Below, in pieces: positions 1 to 8,966 of a stretch of DNA of 64,000 bases. Position 1 is the first letter of the stretch; each line of letters starts with the position of its first letter. A program made the translations under genes and the position numbers. The stretch is from Flexivirga oryzae (lineage in GTDB: Bacteria > Actinomycetota > Actinomycetes > Actinomycetales > Dermatophilaceae): positions 372,001 through 436,000 of the forward strand of contig NZ_JACHVQ010000002.1 in assembly GCF_014190805.1 (NCBI RefSeq), read 5' to 3'. The notes beneath the pieces are model-generated. The model was not told where the DNA came from. It searched no databases and saw only the letters and a program-made list of their open reading frames with translations.

Positions 1-336
1 CGCCGTCATGTCCGACACCGCGCCGACCAACTCACCGTCGGCGTCCAACATCGCCAGGTAGCTCCCGCTCGGCATCGGGAGCTGCACCGCGTGACCCAGA
101 TCGACTCCGGCAGAGCGGGTTTCGTCTTCCAGCCGGCGGCCGAACGTGTCGTTGCCGAACGCCGCGATCAGCGTGGTCGGCACACCGAGCAGACCCAGGT
201 TGGCGGCGATGTTGCGGCCGACGCCGCCGGCACTGCTGTGTGCGGTGCCGGGATTGCTGGTGCCTGCCACGAACGGCGCCGCGGACCGCGCGATGACGTC
301 GACGTTCGCGCCGCCGACCACCAGAACCGCTCCCAT
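1..336 (-). CDS. PfkB-family sugar/nucleoside kinase (N-terminal part)
   Basis: The minus strand is open from the ATG at 336 to the window edge, giving 112 codons with no stop, so this is the N-terminal part of a gene running off the left side. It begins with MGAVLVVGGANVDVI and continues with GGVGRNIAANLGLLG, the N-terminal substrate-side signature of ribokinase/PfkB kinases. Family members phosphorylate sugars or nucleosides with ATP in the cytoplasm. The ATP-binding C-terminal half lies outside the window, so the substrate cannot be assigned; a pseudouridine- or ribokinase-like enzyme is possible. It is divergent from the S51 peptidase, with 45 bp between the start codons. Confidence 0.8.
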   Translation of the reverse strand, partial: MGAVLVVGGANVDVIARSAAPFVAGTSNPGTAHSSAGGVGRNIAANLGLLGVPTTLIAAFGNDTFGRRLEDETRSAGVDLGHAVQLPMPSGSYLAMLDADGELVGAVSDMTA

Positions 337-381
337 GAAAACCAGTCTGTCAGGAACAGCAACGTGCGTTACGGTCGCCCC

Positions 382-1104
382 ATGGCTGCACAGCGAACCA
401 TCCTTGCCACCTCCGGCGGGCTGCGCCCCGGCGAACGGACCTATTTCGAGTTCAGCGAATTGACTCAGTTCGCAGTGGATCTCGCGGGCGTGACCGGTCG
501 AGCGCCCCGACTGTGCACCCTCGCGACCGCCTGCGGCGACAATCCGCACGTGTTGCACGCACTGGCCGAGGCGGCCAAGGTCGCGGGGTACGAGCACTCG
601 CACCTGCAGCTCTTCACGATGCCCAACGTCCCCGACCCGGCCGAGCACCTGCTCGCACAGGACGTCATCTGGGTGATGGGCGGCTCGGTCGCCAACCTGC
701 TGGCGGTGTGGCGCGTGCACGCCCTCGACGAGGCGATGCGCGCGGCCTGGGAGGCGGGCGTCGTGCTCACCGGAGTCAGCGCCGGCTCCCTCTGCTGGCA
801 CACCGGAGGCACCACCGACTCGTTCGGCATCGACCTGCGACCGGTCACGAACGGGCTGGGGCTGCTGCCCTACGGCAACGGTGTGCACTACGACGCCGAG
901 GAGCGCCGCCGCCCGTTGATGCAGCGGCTCGTCGGCGACGGAACGCTGCCTGAGTCGTACTGCACCGACGACGGTGTCGGCCTCCTCTACCGCGACACCG
1001 AGATGGTGGAAGCGGTGTCCGAGCGGGACGGTGCCGGCGCCTACCACCTGGTCCGCGACGGCGACGCCGCTGTGGAGACCCGCATCGATCCTCGCCGGCT
1101 CTGA
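382..1104 (+). CDS. Peptidase E-like S51 serine peptidase
   Basis: 240 residues, the usual size of cytoplasmic S51 peptidases (aspartyl dipeptidase/cyanophycinase relatives). The motif GVSAGS near residue 133 carries the nucleophilic Ser, and the preceding stretch DVIWVMGGSVANLL is the typical Rossmann-like strand of the family. A conserved YCTDDGVGLL follows near the C terminus. I chose the ATG at 382 because the family-like sequence MAAQRTILATSGG begins there; the reading frame stays open upstream, but that part overlaps the divergent kinase and resembles nothing. The exact dipeptide substrate is unknown. The IS5 element lies just downstream. Confidence 0.85.
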   Translation: MAAQRTILATSGGLRPGERTYFEFSELTQFAVDLAGVTGRAPRLCTLATACGDNPHVLHALAEAAKVAGYEHSHLQLFTMPNVPDPAEHLLAQDVIWVMGGSVANLLAVWRVHALDEAMRAAWEAGVVLTGVSAGSLCWHTGGTTDSFGIDLRPVTNGLGLLPYGNGVHYDAEERRRPLMQRLVGDGTLPESYCTDDGVGLLYRDTEMVEAVSERDGAGAYHLVRDGDAAVETRIDPRRL

Positions 1105-1136
1105 CCCGCAAACCCGCAGACCCGCAGACCCGCTAA

Positions 1137-1151
1137 GGAATCGCTGATCTA
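1137..1151 (+). repeat. IS5-family left terminal inverted repeat
   Basis: 15-bp terminal repeat, one mismatch to the right end at position 7 (G here, A there). Target-site copy CTAA lies immediately outside at 1133-1136. Confidence 0.9.
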
Positions 1152-1189
1152 TTGACCAGTTGGCGCGCTCTACCTGGGAGGATCGGGGT

Positions 1190-2185
1190 GTGCCTGGTTC
1201 TGATGCGTCGCAGCCGAGTTTTGCTGATGTGGAGTATGGGAATCGTCGCCGGCGGACTCGCCGGGATCAGTTCCTGGAGATGATGAACGAGGTGATCCCG
1301 TGGGATGAGTGGACGGGGTTGATCGTGCCGTTCTACCCCACGACCGGCCGCCGCGGCCGGCAACCGGTGCCGGTGGAGACCATGTTGCGGATGTACCTGC
1401 TGCAGGTGTGGTTCTCCCTGTCGGATGAGGGCACCGAGGACGCGATCTACGACTCGTACGCGTTCCGCACGTTCCTGGGCCTGGACTTCACCACCGTCCA
1501 GGTGCCGGATGCGACCACCTTGTTGCATTTCCGGCATCTGATCGAGGAGCACGACCTGGGTAAGGCGTTCCTGGACGCGCAAACCCGGTTCTTCGCCGAC
1601 CAGGGGTGGATCATGCGTGGCGGGACGGTGGTGGACGCGACGATCATCGCCGCCCCCAGTTCGACGAAAAATGCTGCGGGTGCCCGGGATCCGGAGATGC
1701 ACCAAACGCAGAAGGGCAACCAGTGGTACTTCGGTATGAAGGCGCACACCGGGGTCGATGCGGGCACCGGGTACGTGCACACCGTCACTGTGACCGCGGC
1801 GAACGAGGCCGACATTCTGCAGGCCGCCAACCTGATGCGCCCCGATGACGAGGTCGGGTATGCCGATTCCGGGTACCAGGGCGTGGCCAAGCGTCCGGAG
1901 ATCACCGGCGACGAGCAGTTGTCGCAGATCCAGTGGCGGGTCGCGGCACGTAAGGGCACGTTGAAGCAGATGCACCCCCACGAGCAGCACCTGGAGTCGC
2001 GCAAGGCGTCGGTGCGGGCGAAGGTGGAGCACCCGTTCCTGATCGTCAAACGTGACTTCAAGTTCACCAAGACCCGGTACCGCGGGCTGGCCAAGAATCA
2101 CAACCTGATGCAGGTGTTGTTCACCTCCGCGAACCTGCTGATGCGTGCCCGAGCAGTCGCCATAACCGAGGCGGCCGGGCGGTAG
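1190..2185 (+). CDS. IS5-family DDE transposase
   Basis: 331 residues from the GTG at 1190, which is preceded by a good ribosome site GGGAGGAT (1176-1183); an in-frame TTG at 1160 lacks such a site. The order of features is typical: an N-terminal DNA-binding region (PVPVETMLRMYLLQVW), first catalytic Asp in GGTVVDATII, second Asp in GYADSGYQG, and the C-terminal R-x3-E-x6-K signature in SVRAKVEHPFLIVKRDF. No frameshift or stop interrupts it, and the terminal repeats are intact, so the element may be active. It would excise and reinsert the IS by recognising the 15-bp ends. Confidence 0.93.
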   Translation: MPGSDASQPSFADVEYGNRRRRTRRDQFLEMMNEVIPWDEWTGLIVPFYPTTGRRGRQPVPVETMLRMYLLQVWFSLSDEGTEDAIYDSYAFRTFLGLDFTTVQVPDATTLLHFRHLIEEHDLGKAFLDAQTRFFADQGWIMRGGTVVDATIIAAPSSTKNAAGARDPEMHQTQKGNQWYFGMKAHTGVDAGTGYVHTVTVTAANEADILQAANLMRPDDEVGYADSGYQGVAKRPEITGDEQLSQIQWRVAARKGTLKQMHPHEQHLESRKASVRAKVEHPFLIVKRDFKFTKTRYRGLAKNHNLMQVLFTSANLLMRARAVAITEAAGR

Positions 2186-2306
2186 CCTGCCCAAAACCGG
2201 GTCAAGACCCCCGACGACACCGGGGAATCTGCCAAAACCAAGGGACACCAGGCCGATTCACCGACCCCAGCACGCCCCGGACGGTCGCTGCCTTCCACAT
2301 TGCCCT

Positions 2307-2321
2307 TAGATCAGTGATTCC
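2307..2321 (-). repeat. IS5-family right terminal inverted repeat
   Basis: 15-bp repeat inverted relative to 1137-1151; the second CTAA copy is at 2322-2325. Confidence 0.9.
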
Positions 2322-2400
2322 CTAACCCGCACCGCGCCGAACCGAGCGCGTAGCTCGCTCACCCCAATCTTCGAGCCGCGCGGACTAGACTCCCCTGCTC

Positions 2401-2808
2401 GTGACCCCCGCGACCCGTCCCCCGCTGGACAAACTGCTGGCGTCGGCGCCGTTCCAGCGCTCACGCCATGCGGCGGCCCGCGTCGCTGACGACGCGGAAG
2501 CACTGTCCCGGCTGCTCGAGGACGTCGCGGCGCACGAGTTCGGCATCGGTCAGCTCCCGGATGCCAGGGGCGGTATCGACATCGACATCGCCTGCGCCGT
2601 GGTCGAAGCGCACATCGCCGCGCTCACCAGCGGTGAAGCGACCGGCTCGGTCGCCGACGCCCGCTGCCGCCTGGTGATCGCAGCGCTGCACTACCTGGTC
2701 GACGCGAACGACGTCATACCCGACGCGTTGCCCGACGGTCACGTCGACGACGTCGTCGTCATGCGCTGGGCCACCCGGGTGGCACGCGGCGAGATCCCCG
2801 CCGAATAG
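2401..2808 (+). CDS. DUF1232 (YkvA-like) small protein
   Basis: 135 residues from a GTG start. The segment LVIAALHYLVDANDVIPDALPDGHVDD matches the core of DUF1232/YkvA proteins, where the pattern Y-L-x-x-x-D-x-I-P-D-x-x-P-x-x-G-x-x-D-D is conserved. Some relatives are membrane-associated; this one shows no clear membrane helix. The first 75 residues are helical and alanine-rich and resemble nothing I recognise. Function is unknown. The gene lies 76 bp beyond the IS5 target duplication, so its original upstream region may have been altered by the insertion. Confidence 0.75.
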   Translation: MTPATRPPLDKLLASAPFQRSRHAAARVADDAEALSRLLEDVAAHEFGIGQLPDARGGIDIDIACAVVEAHIAALTSGEATGSVADARCRLVIAALHYLVDANDVIPDALPDGHVDDVVVMRWATRVARGEIPAE

Positions 2809-2854
2809 CAGCGGGCACCGCGGCCCTGTCGGCGGGTGCTGCGATAGTGCTGCC

Positions 2855-3262
2855 ATGGGCAGTTCGCCGCGCGATCGCATCCGTGCCGCAGCCGCTCGTG
2901 ATGGTGGGCGGACGTTCGTGGACCGCTGCTGCCGCCTGCTCGATGACGGCGAGATCGATCCCGCTCTGGTCACTGACCTGGGCGGCGACGGTGCCGCGCA
3001 CGTGCTGAGCGGCCACGAGGGCGGCCCGGGCGGCTACTGGCCGCGCACCTGGGCGGTGCGGGCGTTCCTCCACGTGTGGGACCCGTCCGCGACCCCCACG
3101 GTCATCGCGGCGACGGGCGACGAGCACTGGCGGGTGCGCGAGATGGCGGCGAAGGTCATCGCTGCGCGCGACATACACTCGGCGGCTGCGCAACACGCCC
3201 TGGAACGGCTTGCGACCGACGACAACGCCCGGGTCCGAGCGGCAGCCGACCGCTCCCGCTGA
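2855..3262 (+). CDS. HEAT-repeat-like small protein
   Basis: 135 residues. The C-terminal half, with WRVREMAAKVIAAR and ALERLATDDNARVRAAA, shows two helical repeats of the HEAT/PBS-lyase type, which usually mediate protein contacts. The N-terminal half contains a Gly-rich segment (GGDGAAHVLSGHEGGPGG). There is no signal peptide or membrane segment. The start ATG at 2855 follows the DUF1232 gene by 46 bp on the same strand, so the two may be co-transcribed. No enzymatic motif is visible, and I would not assign a function. Confidence 0.7.
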   Translation: MGSSPRDRIRAAAARDGGRTFVDRCCRLLDDGEIDPALVTDLGGDGAAHVLSGHEGGPGGYWPRTWAVRAFLHVWDPSATPTVIAATGDEHWRVREMAAKVIAARDIHSAAAQHALERLATDDNARVRAAADRSR

Positions 3263-3436
3263 TCGGCAGCGGGTGGCCGGCCGCCGAGTCGTCGACGCGC
3301 GTTCACCCATCTTTTCTCACGTACACACCAATTCACAGGTGTTTTTCAACTAATCTTCCGTGATCTGGCAGGCGAACGGGGTACGCGCTGCCTCATTTCG
3401 GCAGGTCATGTCGACCGACGAGGAGAGTGGACACGC

Positions 3437-5797
3437 GTGACACATCGAAGAATGAGACTGGGGGCCGCCTTCATCGGCACCCTGACAATGGCAGCCGGTA
3501 TGACGCTGGCAGCGCCGACGCACGCCACGGCTGCCCCGGGTGACACCCAGGTGCAGATCCTGGGCATCAACGACTTCCACGGCCGCATCCAGGCGAACGG
3601 TCAGGAGGCCGGCGCCGCGGTGCTCGCCGGTGCGGTGAACCAACTGCGGGCCGAGCAGCCCAACACCACGTTCGCGGCCGCCGGCGACCTGATCGGCGCC
3701 TCGACCTTCGAGTCGTTCATCGCGCACGACAAGCCGACGATCGATGCGCTGAACGCCGCCGGTCTCGAGGTGTCCTCGGTCGGCAACCACGAGTTCGACC
3801 AGGGCTACAACGACCTAGTGGACCGGGTGATGGCACCGTACGACGCCACGACCAACCCCTACGGCGGCGCGCAGTGGAAGTACCTGGGCGCCAACGTGAA
3901 GTTCAAGGACTCCGGCGACCCGGCCCTCGACCCGACCTGGGTCAAGGACATGAACGGTGTGAAGGTCGGCTTCGTCGGTGCGGTCACCGAGCACCTGCCC
4001 GAGCTCGTCTCTCCCGGCGGCCTGGAGAACATCCAGGTCACCGACATCGCCAGCGCCGTCAACAAGGAGGCCGACGCGCTGAAGGCCAGCGGCGAGGCCG
4101 ACATCGTGGTGATGCTGGTCCACGAGGGTTCGCCCGACACCGACTGCTCCTCGGTGACCGACCCGACCAACGACTTCGGCAAGATCGTCACCACCCTGGA
4201 CGACAACGTCGACGCGGTGATCTCCGGCCACACCCACCTGACCTACAACTGCATGGTGGACGTGCCGGGCTGGGCCGGGCGTGCCGTCACCCAGCGACCG
4301 GTGGTGTCCGCCGGTCAGTACGGCTACAACCTGGACCAGTTGAACTTCAGCGTCTCCGCGGCGGGTGACGTGACCGGGATCGAGTCCAACACCCTCGCAC
4401 TGACCAAGGAGGTCCCGGACCCGGCCGACCCCACGAAGACGATCTGGGAGGCCAACTACGCCCCCGACGGCACGGTCGGTGAGATCGTCTCCAAGGCGGT
4501 CGCCAACGCCGACGAGCTCGGTAAACAGCCGTTGGGCAACATCGACGGGCCGTTCAACCGGGCAAAGGACTCCACCGCCGTGGAGAACCGCGGTGGCGAG
4601 TCCACCCTCGGCAACCTGGTCGCCGAAGCGCAGCGGTGGGCCACCGAGTCCGCGACGACCGGGTCGGCACAGATCGCCTTCATGAACCCGGGCGGGTTGC
4701 GCGCCGACATGGTCGGCAACAACGAGTCCGGCTACCCGGCGGTCCTGACCTACAAGCAGGCCGCGACGGTGCAGCCGTTCGCCAACACCCTGGTCAACAT
4801 GGCGCTGACCGGGGCGCAGATCCGGCAGGTGCTGGAGCAGCAGTGGCAGCCGGACGGTGCGTCCCGACCGTTCCTGCGGCTGGGCATCTCGAAGGGCTTC
4901 ACCTACACCTACGACCCGGCGGGCGCGACGAACGACCACATCCGGCAGATGTGGCTGAACGGCGAGCCGATCGACGAGAGCGCCACCTACTCGGTGACGG
5001 TCAACTCGTTCCTCGCGGCCGGTGGTGACAACTTCCTGGAGCTGGCCAATGGCACCGACAAGAAGGACACCGGTCAGACCGACCTGCAGGGCATGGTCGA
5101 CTACATGGCCGCGAACGCCGCGGATTCGGCTCTGCCGGTTGACAACTCGCAGCGGTCGGTCGGCGTGCACTTCCCGGACGGCGCTCCTGCGTCATACCAC
5201 CCGGGCGACACGGTGGCGTTCGACCTGTCGTCGCTGTCGATGTCGACCGGCACAGCGACCGACAGCTCGGTCACGGTCAGTCTGGGCGACACTCAGCTCG
5301 GCACGTTCCCGGTGGACAGCACGGTCGGCACCGCGAAGGACGACGAGACCGGTACCGCGAGCGTGAGCGTCACGCTCCCGGCGGGCACGCCGGCCGGCAC
5401 GGCCGCCCTCACCGTCACCGGTGACACCACGGGCACCACCTCGCAGGTGGCCGTCACCGTCGAGGCCGCACCGACGACCCACACCAAGGTCTGGCTCACG
5501 GCGCACAACAGGGTGCAGCGCTACGGCAAGGGCCACGGGACCAAGCTCACCGCCTGGGTCGTTCCCGCGAAGGGCAAGGCCAAGCGGGTCCCGGTCCAGT
5601 TCTTCGACAACGGAGTCCGGATCGCGACCGTCACCACCAACGGTGCCGGTAAGGCGGACTACCGGCTGTCGAAGTACGCGGCACCCGGTACGCACCGCAT
5701 CACCGCGCGCTACACGGCGCCGAACGGCGCGGTGGTCACGTCCAACCGGGTCGTGATCCGGGTGATCGGCGGCCACCACCACCGTCACCACCACTGA
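3437..5797 (+). CDS. Secreted 5'-nucleotidase / 2',3'-cyclic phosphodiesterase
   Basis: 786 residues. A Sec signal peptide (about residues 1-33, ending near ATA-APG) is followed by a calcineurin-like metallophosphatase domain with INDFHGRI, SVGNHEFDQGY, VHEG and ISGHTHL as metal ligands. Next comes the 5'-nucleotidase C-terminal domain (about residues 300-560, with NPGGLRADM for the substrate), then a Ser/Thr-rich region and an Ig-like domain. The chain ends in GGHHHRHHH, a natural His-rich tail. The enzyme would release phosphate and nucleosides from nucleotides outside the cell. The GTG at 3437 is preceded by AGGAGAG at 3421. No LPxTG anchor is seen. A palindromic terminator follows. Confidence 0.9.
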   Translation: MTHRRMRLGAAFIGTLTMAAGMTLAAPTHATAAPGDTQVQILGINDFHGRIQANGQEAGAAVLAGAVNQLRAEQPNTTFAAAGDLIGASTFESFIAHDKPTIDALNAAGLEVSSVGNHEFDQGYNDLVDRVMAPYDATTNPYGGAQWKYLGANVKFKDSGDPALDPTWVKDMNGVKVGFVGAVTEHLPELVSPGGLENIQVTDIASAVNKEADALKASGEADIVVMLVHEGSPDTDCSSVTDPTNDFGKIVTTLDDNVDAVISGHTHLTYNCMVDVPGWAGRAVTQRPVVSAGQYGYNLDQLNFSVSAAGDVTGIESNTLALTKEVPDPADPTKTIWEANYAPDGTVGEIVSKAVANADELGKQPLGNIDGPFNRAKDSTAVENRGGESTLGNLVAEAQRWATESATTGSAQIAFMNPGGLRADMVGNNESGYPAVLTYKQAATVQPFANTLVNMALTGAQIRQVLEQQWQPDGASRPFLRLGISKGFTYTYDPAGATNDHIRQMWLNGEPIDESATYSVTVNSFLAAGGDNFLELANGTDKKDTGQTDLQGMVDYMAANAADSALPVDNSQRSVGVHFPDGAPASYHPGDTVAFDLSSLSMSTGTATDSSVTVSLGDTQLGTFPVDSTVGTAKDDETGTASVSVTLPAGTPAGTAALTVTGDTTGTTSQVAVTVEAAPTTHTKVWLTAHNRVQRYGKGHGTKLTAWVVPAKGKAKRVPVQFFDNGVRIATVTTNGAGKADYRLSKYAAPGTHRITARYTAPNGAVVTSNRVVIRVIGGHHHRHHH

Positions 5798-5807
5798 TCG
5801 ATCGCCA

Positions 5808-5846
5808 CTGTGCCCCGCTGACCGGTCTCCGGTCGGCGGGGCACAG
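5808..5846. terminator. Bidirectional terminator hairpin
   Basis: Arms CTGTGCCCCGC (5808-5818) and its exact complement (5836-5846) enclose a further partial stem. It lies between the convergent nucleotidase gene and the 3' end of the fucose operon, so it could serve both strands. No long T-run follows, which is common in GC-rich actinobacteria. Confidence 0.7.
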
Positions 5847-5893
5847 CCGTGTCCGCGGGCCGACGGAGCCGGGTCGGCGGTTCGGGCGGGCCG

Positions 5894-7108
5894 TCAGCTC
5901 AGTTGGGTGACGTGCGCGGGCTCGAGTTCGGCCAGGGAGGCGACGCCGAGGAGTTTCATGGTGCGCACGATCTCGTCGGTGAGTATGGCGATCATCCGGT
6001 CGACACCTTCGCGGCCGCCGGCCATCAACCCGTACAGGTAGGCGCGGCCGACCAGGGTGAAGTCCGCACCCATCGCGATCGCGGCGACGATGTCCGCACC
6101 CGACATGATGCCGGTGTCGATCGCGATCTGCGTGTCCTTGCCGACCTCGCGCACCACCTGCGGCAGCAGCCGGAACGGCACCGGCGCCCGATCCAGCTGC
6201 CGTCCACCGTGGTTGGACAACACGATCCCGTCGACACCGAGGTCGACGAGCTTGCGAGCATCGGCCACCGACTGCACACCCTTGACGACCAGCTTGCCCG
6301 GCCACATCCCGCGGATGACGTCCAGATCGTCGAAGGAGATCGTCGGATCCATTGCCGCGTCCAGCAATTCGCCGACCGTGCCACCGGTGGACGACAACGA
6401 CGCGAACTCCAGCTTCGGGGTGGTCAGGAAGTCCCACCACCACCACGGCCGGGGTATGGCGTTCAGCACCGTCCCGGCGGTCAGCTGCGGCGGGATCGAG
6501 AACCCGTTGCGCTTGTCCCGCAACCGCGCACCCGCGACCGGGGTGTCCACGGTGAAGAACAACGTGTCGAACCCGGCAGCGGCGGCACGCTCGGTCAGCC
6601 GGTAGGAGATCTCCCGGTCCCGCATCACATACAGCTGGAACCAGTTGCGGCCGTGCGGGTTCGCAGCCTTCACGTCCTCGATCGACGTGGTCCCCAGGGT
6701 GGACAGTGAGAACGGTATGCCGGCAGCGCCCGCGGCGCCCGCCCCTGCGGTCTCACCCTCGGTCTGCATGAGCCGGGTGAAGCCGGTGGGCGCGATCCCG
6801 AACGGCAGCGCCGACCGACCCCCGAAGATCTCGCACGAGGTGTCGACCTCGGCAGCCCCGCGCAGGATCCCCGGGTTGAACTCGATGTCCCGGAACGCGG
6901 CACGCGCCCGTTGCAGCGACAGCTCCTCCTCGGCGGCCCCGTCGGTGTAGTCGAACGCGGCTGCCGGAGTGCGCCGCTTGGCGACCCGGCGCAGGTCGGC
7001 GACCGTCAGCGCGGCGTCGAGGCGCCGGCGCTTGCCGTCGAACTGCGGCTTCTTGAACCGCATCAGCTCGAACACCTCTGCGGGCTTCGGGACCTGCCGT
7101 TGAACCAT
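5894..7108 (-). CDS. lldD: L-lactate dehydrogenase (FMN, alpha-hydroxy-acid oxidase family)
   Basis: 404 residues from the ATG at 7108, which has GGAAAGG (7117-7123) eight bases upstream and gives the usual actinobacterial start [13 protein letters not shown]; an in-frame ATG at 7138 would overlap the previous gene by 25 bp. FMN and substrate motifs are present: [31 protein letters not shown], and [12 protein letters not shown] with the catalytic His and substrate Arg. The enzyme oxidises L-lactate to pyruvate and passes electrons to the respiratory chain. It is the last gene of the operon and starts 5 bp after the aldo/keto reductase stop, so it fits as the step that recovers the L-lactate released by the pathway. 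Confidence 0.9.
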   Translation of the reverse strand: MVQRQVPKPAEVFELMRFKKPQFDGKRRRLDAALTVADLRRVAKRRTPAAAFDYTDGAAEEELSLQRARAAFRDIEFNPGILRGAAEVDTSCEIFGGRSALPFGIAPTGFTRLMQTEGETAGAGAAGAAGIPFSLSTLGTTSIEDVKAANPHGRNWFQLYVMRDREISYRLTERAAAAGFDTLFFTVDTPVAGARLRDKRNGFSIPPQLTAGTVLNAIPRPWWWWDFLTTPKLEFASLSSTGGTVGELLDAAMDPTISFDDLDVIRGMWPGKLVVKGVQSVADARKLVDLGVDGIVLSNHGGRQLDRAPVPFRLLPQVVREVGKDTQIAIDTGIMSGADIVAAIAMGADFTLVGRAYLYGLMAGGREGVDRMIAILTDEIVRTMKLLGVASLAELEPAHVTQLS

Positions 7109-7113
7109 GCCAG

Positions 7114-8124
7114 CTACCTTTCCGGGGGACGTTGCCATTGTGCACCGGCGATCTCGTCGAGTTGGACCCAGAGCCGCTGTGGGATCCGGACATCCCAGTT
7201 GGCGCGAGCGGCGCGCACCTCGTGGGGTGAACGCAAGCCGGCGACAACGGCTGCCACCTCGGGGCGCCGTGTCCCGGACTGCAACGCCGCTGCGGGCAAC
7301 GGAACTCCGACGGCCGATGCGGCGGACGCGAGCTCCCGAGCCCGCGTCACCAGGTCGTGACCAGCGGGTGCGTAGTCGAACGTCGCACCGTCGGCCGGCG
7401 AATTCGTCGCCAGCAGGCCGGAGTTGAAGGGACCCGCGACGACCACCGAGACACCACCGGACGCCGCCTCATCCAGCAGTGAGCGCGCACTGCGGTCCAG
7501 CAGCGTCCACCGGCCGGCGACCATCACCACGTCCACCGGTGTCTCGCGCACGAACCGCCGCAACGGTTCGACGAAGTTCATGCCGACGCCGATCGCACAG
7601 ACCACACCCTCGTCGCGCAGCTCGGCCAGCGCGGCCACCGTCTCCGTCACCGCCTGGTCCATGACGTCTTCCGGGTCGTGGATGTAGGCGATGTCGACGT
7701 AGTCGGTGCCGAGCCGGTGCAGCGACTCCTCGACGGAGCGGCGGACACCGTCACGCGAGTAGTCCCGGCGACGTGTCAGGTCACCGGGGACGTCGAAACC
7801 ACCTGCCGACAGGTCGGATCCGGTCGGTTCCGGGTTGGGCACGATCAACCGGCCGACCTTCGTCGACAGTTGGTATGACGCCCGCGGCCGTCCGGACAAC
7901 GCCGCTCCGAGACGGAGCTCGGACAGCCCGAGCCCGTAGTGCGGTGCGGTGTCGAAGTATCGGATGCCGCAGTCCCACGCCGCGTCCACGGTGGCCCGGG
8001 CGGTGTCGTCGTCGATGGCGGTGAAGAGGTTGCCGAGCGGTGCGCAGCCCAGGCCGAGGACGGCGTGGGATGTGCCGGTGGCGGCACCACCGCCGGCGTC
8101 GGCCATGGTGAGCTCGGGCCTCAT
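7114..8124 (-). CDS. Aldo/keto reductase, probable L-fucose dehydrogenase
   Basis: 336 residues. N-terminal [11 protein letters not shown], then [23 protein letters not shown] with the catalytic Asp and Tyr of the aldo/keto reductase fold, and VDIAYIHDP. This is the D-threo-aldose/L-fucose 1-dehydrogenase type, which oxidises L-fucose to L-fuconolactone with NAD(P)+. The start at 8124 forms an ATGA overlap with the lactonase stop, which supports it over longer versions. Substrate assignment rests mainly on context: every other step of oxidative L-fucose breakdown is encoded in the same operon. L-galactose or D-arabinose could also be oxidised by such an enzyme. Confidence 0.85.
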   Translation of the reverse strand: MRPELTMADAGGGAATGTSHAVLGLGCAPLGNLFTAIDDDTARATVDAAWDCGIRYFDTAPHYGLGLSELRLGAALSGRPRASYQLSTKVGRLIVPNPEPTGSDLSAGGFDVPGDLTRRRDYSRDGVRRSVEESLHRLGTDYVDIAYIHDPEDVMDQAVTETVAALAELRDEGVVCAIGVGMNFVEPLRRFVRETPVDVVMVAGRWTLLDRSARSLLDEAASGGVSVVVAGPFNSGLLATNSPADGATFDYAPAGHDLVTRARELASAASAVGVPLPAAALQSGTRRPEVAAVVAGLRSPHEVRAARANWDVRIPQRLWVQLDEIAGAQWQRPPER

Positions 8125-8966
8125 GCGACGCCCAGCCGATAGGTCCGCACCGCGGTCCCGCCGAACACGTCCGCCCGCTCGTCGGGCGACAGGTCCTGGG
8201 TGAATTGCACTGCTGTCCCGATGGCTTCGTCGTAGCTGCCGGCGAGCAGACAGACCGGCCAGTCGGACCCGAACATCGTCCGATCGGCTCCGAAGGTCTC
8301 GAGCAACGTCTCCGCGTAGGGACGCAACGTCTTCGGGTCGAGACTCGGCGGCTGCGCCTCGGTGGCGAGCCCGGACAACTTGACGGCAACGTTCGGGCAC
8401 CCGGCCAGCTCGCGGAGTTGCGAACGCCACGGGTCGAGCGCGCCCGACGCGATCGGCGGCTTGCCGCCGTGGTCCAGCACGAAGCCCAGCTGCGGCACGG
8501 CCCGCACCGCATCGAGCACCATGGGCAGCTGATCGGCGCGGACCACCAGGTCGTAGACCAACCCGGCACCGGCCACGGCCGCCAGGCCACGACGCACCGC
8601 GGGCCGGGCGAGCCACTGCGGGTCGGACTCCTCCTGCACCTGGTGGCGGATGCCGACGAGCCGGTCACCGCCGGATCCGCCTCGCACGGCTGCCAGTTGC
8701 TCGGCCACGTCGGCAGCTTCCAGGTCGGTCCAACCGACGACACCGGCGACGGCCGGCGTCGCCGCGGCCAGTGCCAACAGCTCCGGCGTCTCCTGCGGCA
8801 CGCACACCGTCTGCACGACGACGGTGCCGTCGATGTCATGGGCACGCAGGGCCGGCGCGAGCTCGTCATACGAGAAGGAGCGCCGCAGCAGCGGCAACTC
8901 CTTCGTCCACGGCTGGTCGCGGACCGCCAGGTCCCACACGTGGTGGTGTGCGTCAATGCGGGTCAC
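8121..8966 (-). CDS. Amidohydrolase, probable L-fuconolactonase
   Basis: 281 residues. The metal motif RIDAHHHVWD at the N terminus, SFSYDEL, a mid-chain LDHGGKPPI and the terminal MFGSDWPVCLLAGSYDE are diagnostic of the amidohydrolase-2 sugar lactonase group. It would hydrolyse L-fucono-1,5(1,4)-lactone to L-fuconate in the cytoplasm. The GTG start at 8966 overlaps the mutarotase stop as GTGA, and its own stop overlaps the next start as ATGA, so the three genes are translationally coupled. No signal peptide is present. Confidence 0.88.
   Translation of the reverse strand: MTRIDAHHHVWDLAVRDQPWTKELPLLRRSFSYDELAPALRAHDIDGTVVVQTVCVPQETPELLALAAATPAVAGVVGWTDLEAADVAEQLAAVRGGSGGDRLVGIRHQVQEESDPQWLARPAVRRGLAAVAGAGLVYDLVVRADQLPMVLDAVRAVPQLGFVLDHGGKPPIASGALDPWRSQLRELAGCPNVAVKLSGLATEAQPPSLDPKTLRPYAETLLETFGADRTMFGSDWPVCLLAGSYDEAIGTAVQFTQDLSPDERADVFGGTAVRTYRLGVA

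Larger units (their letters stand above)
1137..2321 (+). mobile_element. IS5-family insertion sequence with TSD
   Basis: A complete 1185-bp element. The 15-bp termini GGAATCGCTGATCTA (1137-1151) and, read on the minus strand, GGAATCACTGATCTA (2307-2321) match at 14 of 15 positions. The element is flanked by identical CTAA at 1133-1136 and 2322-2325. A 4-bp CTAA-type duplication is characteristic of IS5-family insertion. One transposase gene fills most of the element. It sits between the S51 peptidase and the DUF1232 gene and breaks no recognisable reading frame. The intact transposase, near-identical ends and clean target duplication suggest a fairly recent insertion. Confidence 0.93.

Noticed and set aside
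91..381. N-terminal extension of the S51 peptidase frame
   Set aside because: The frame is open but overlaps the divergent PfkB-type kinase, lacks any family similarity, and the peptidase sequence begins at the ATG at 382.
1133..2248. Long minus-strand frame across the IS5 element
   Set aside because: It mirrors the transposase codons, has a shadow-type composition (Arg/Leu/Val/His rich) and no recognisable domain.
3815..5170. 451-codon minus-strand frame inside the nucleotidase gene
   Set aside because: GC-rich antisense shadow of a well-supported gene; no motif or ribosome site.
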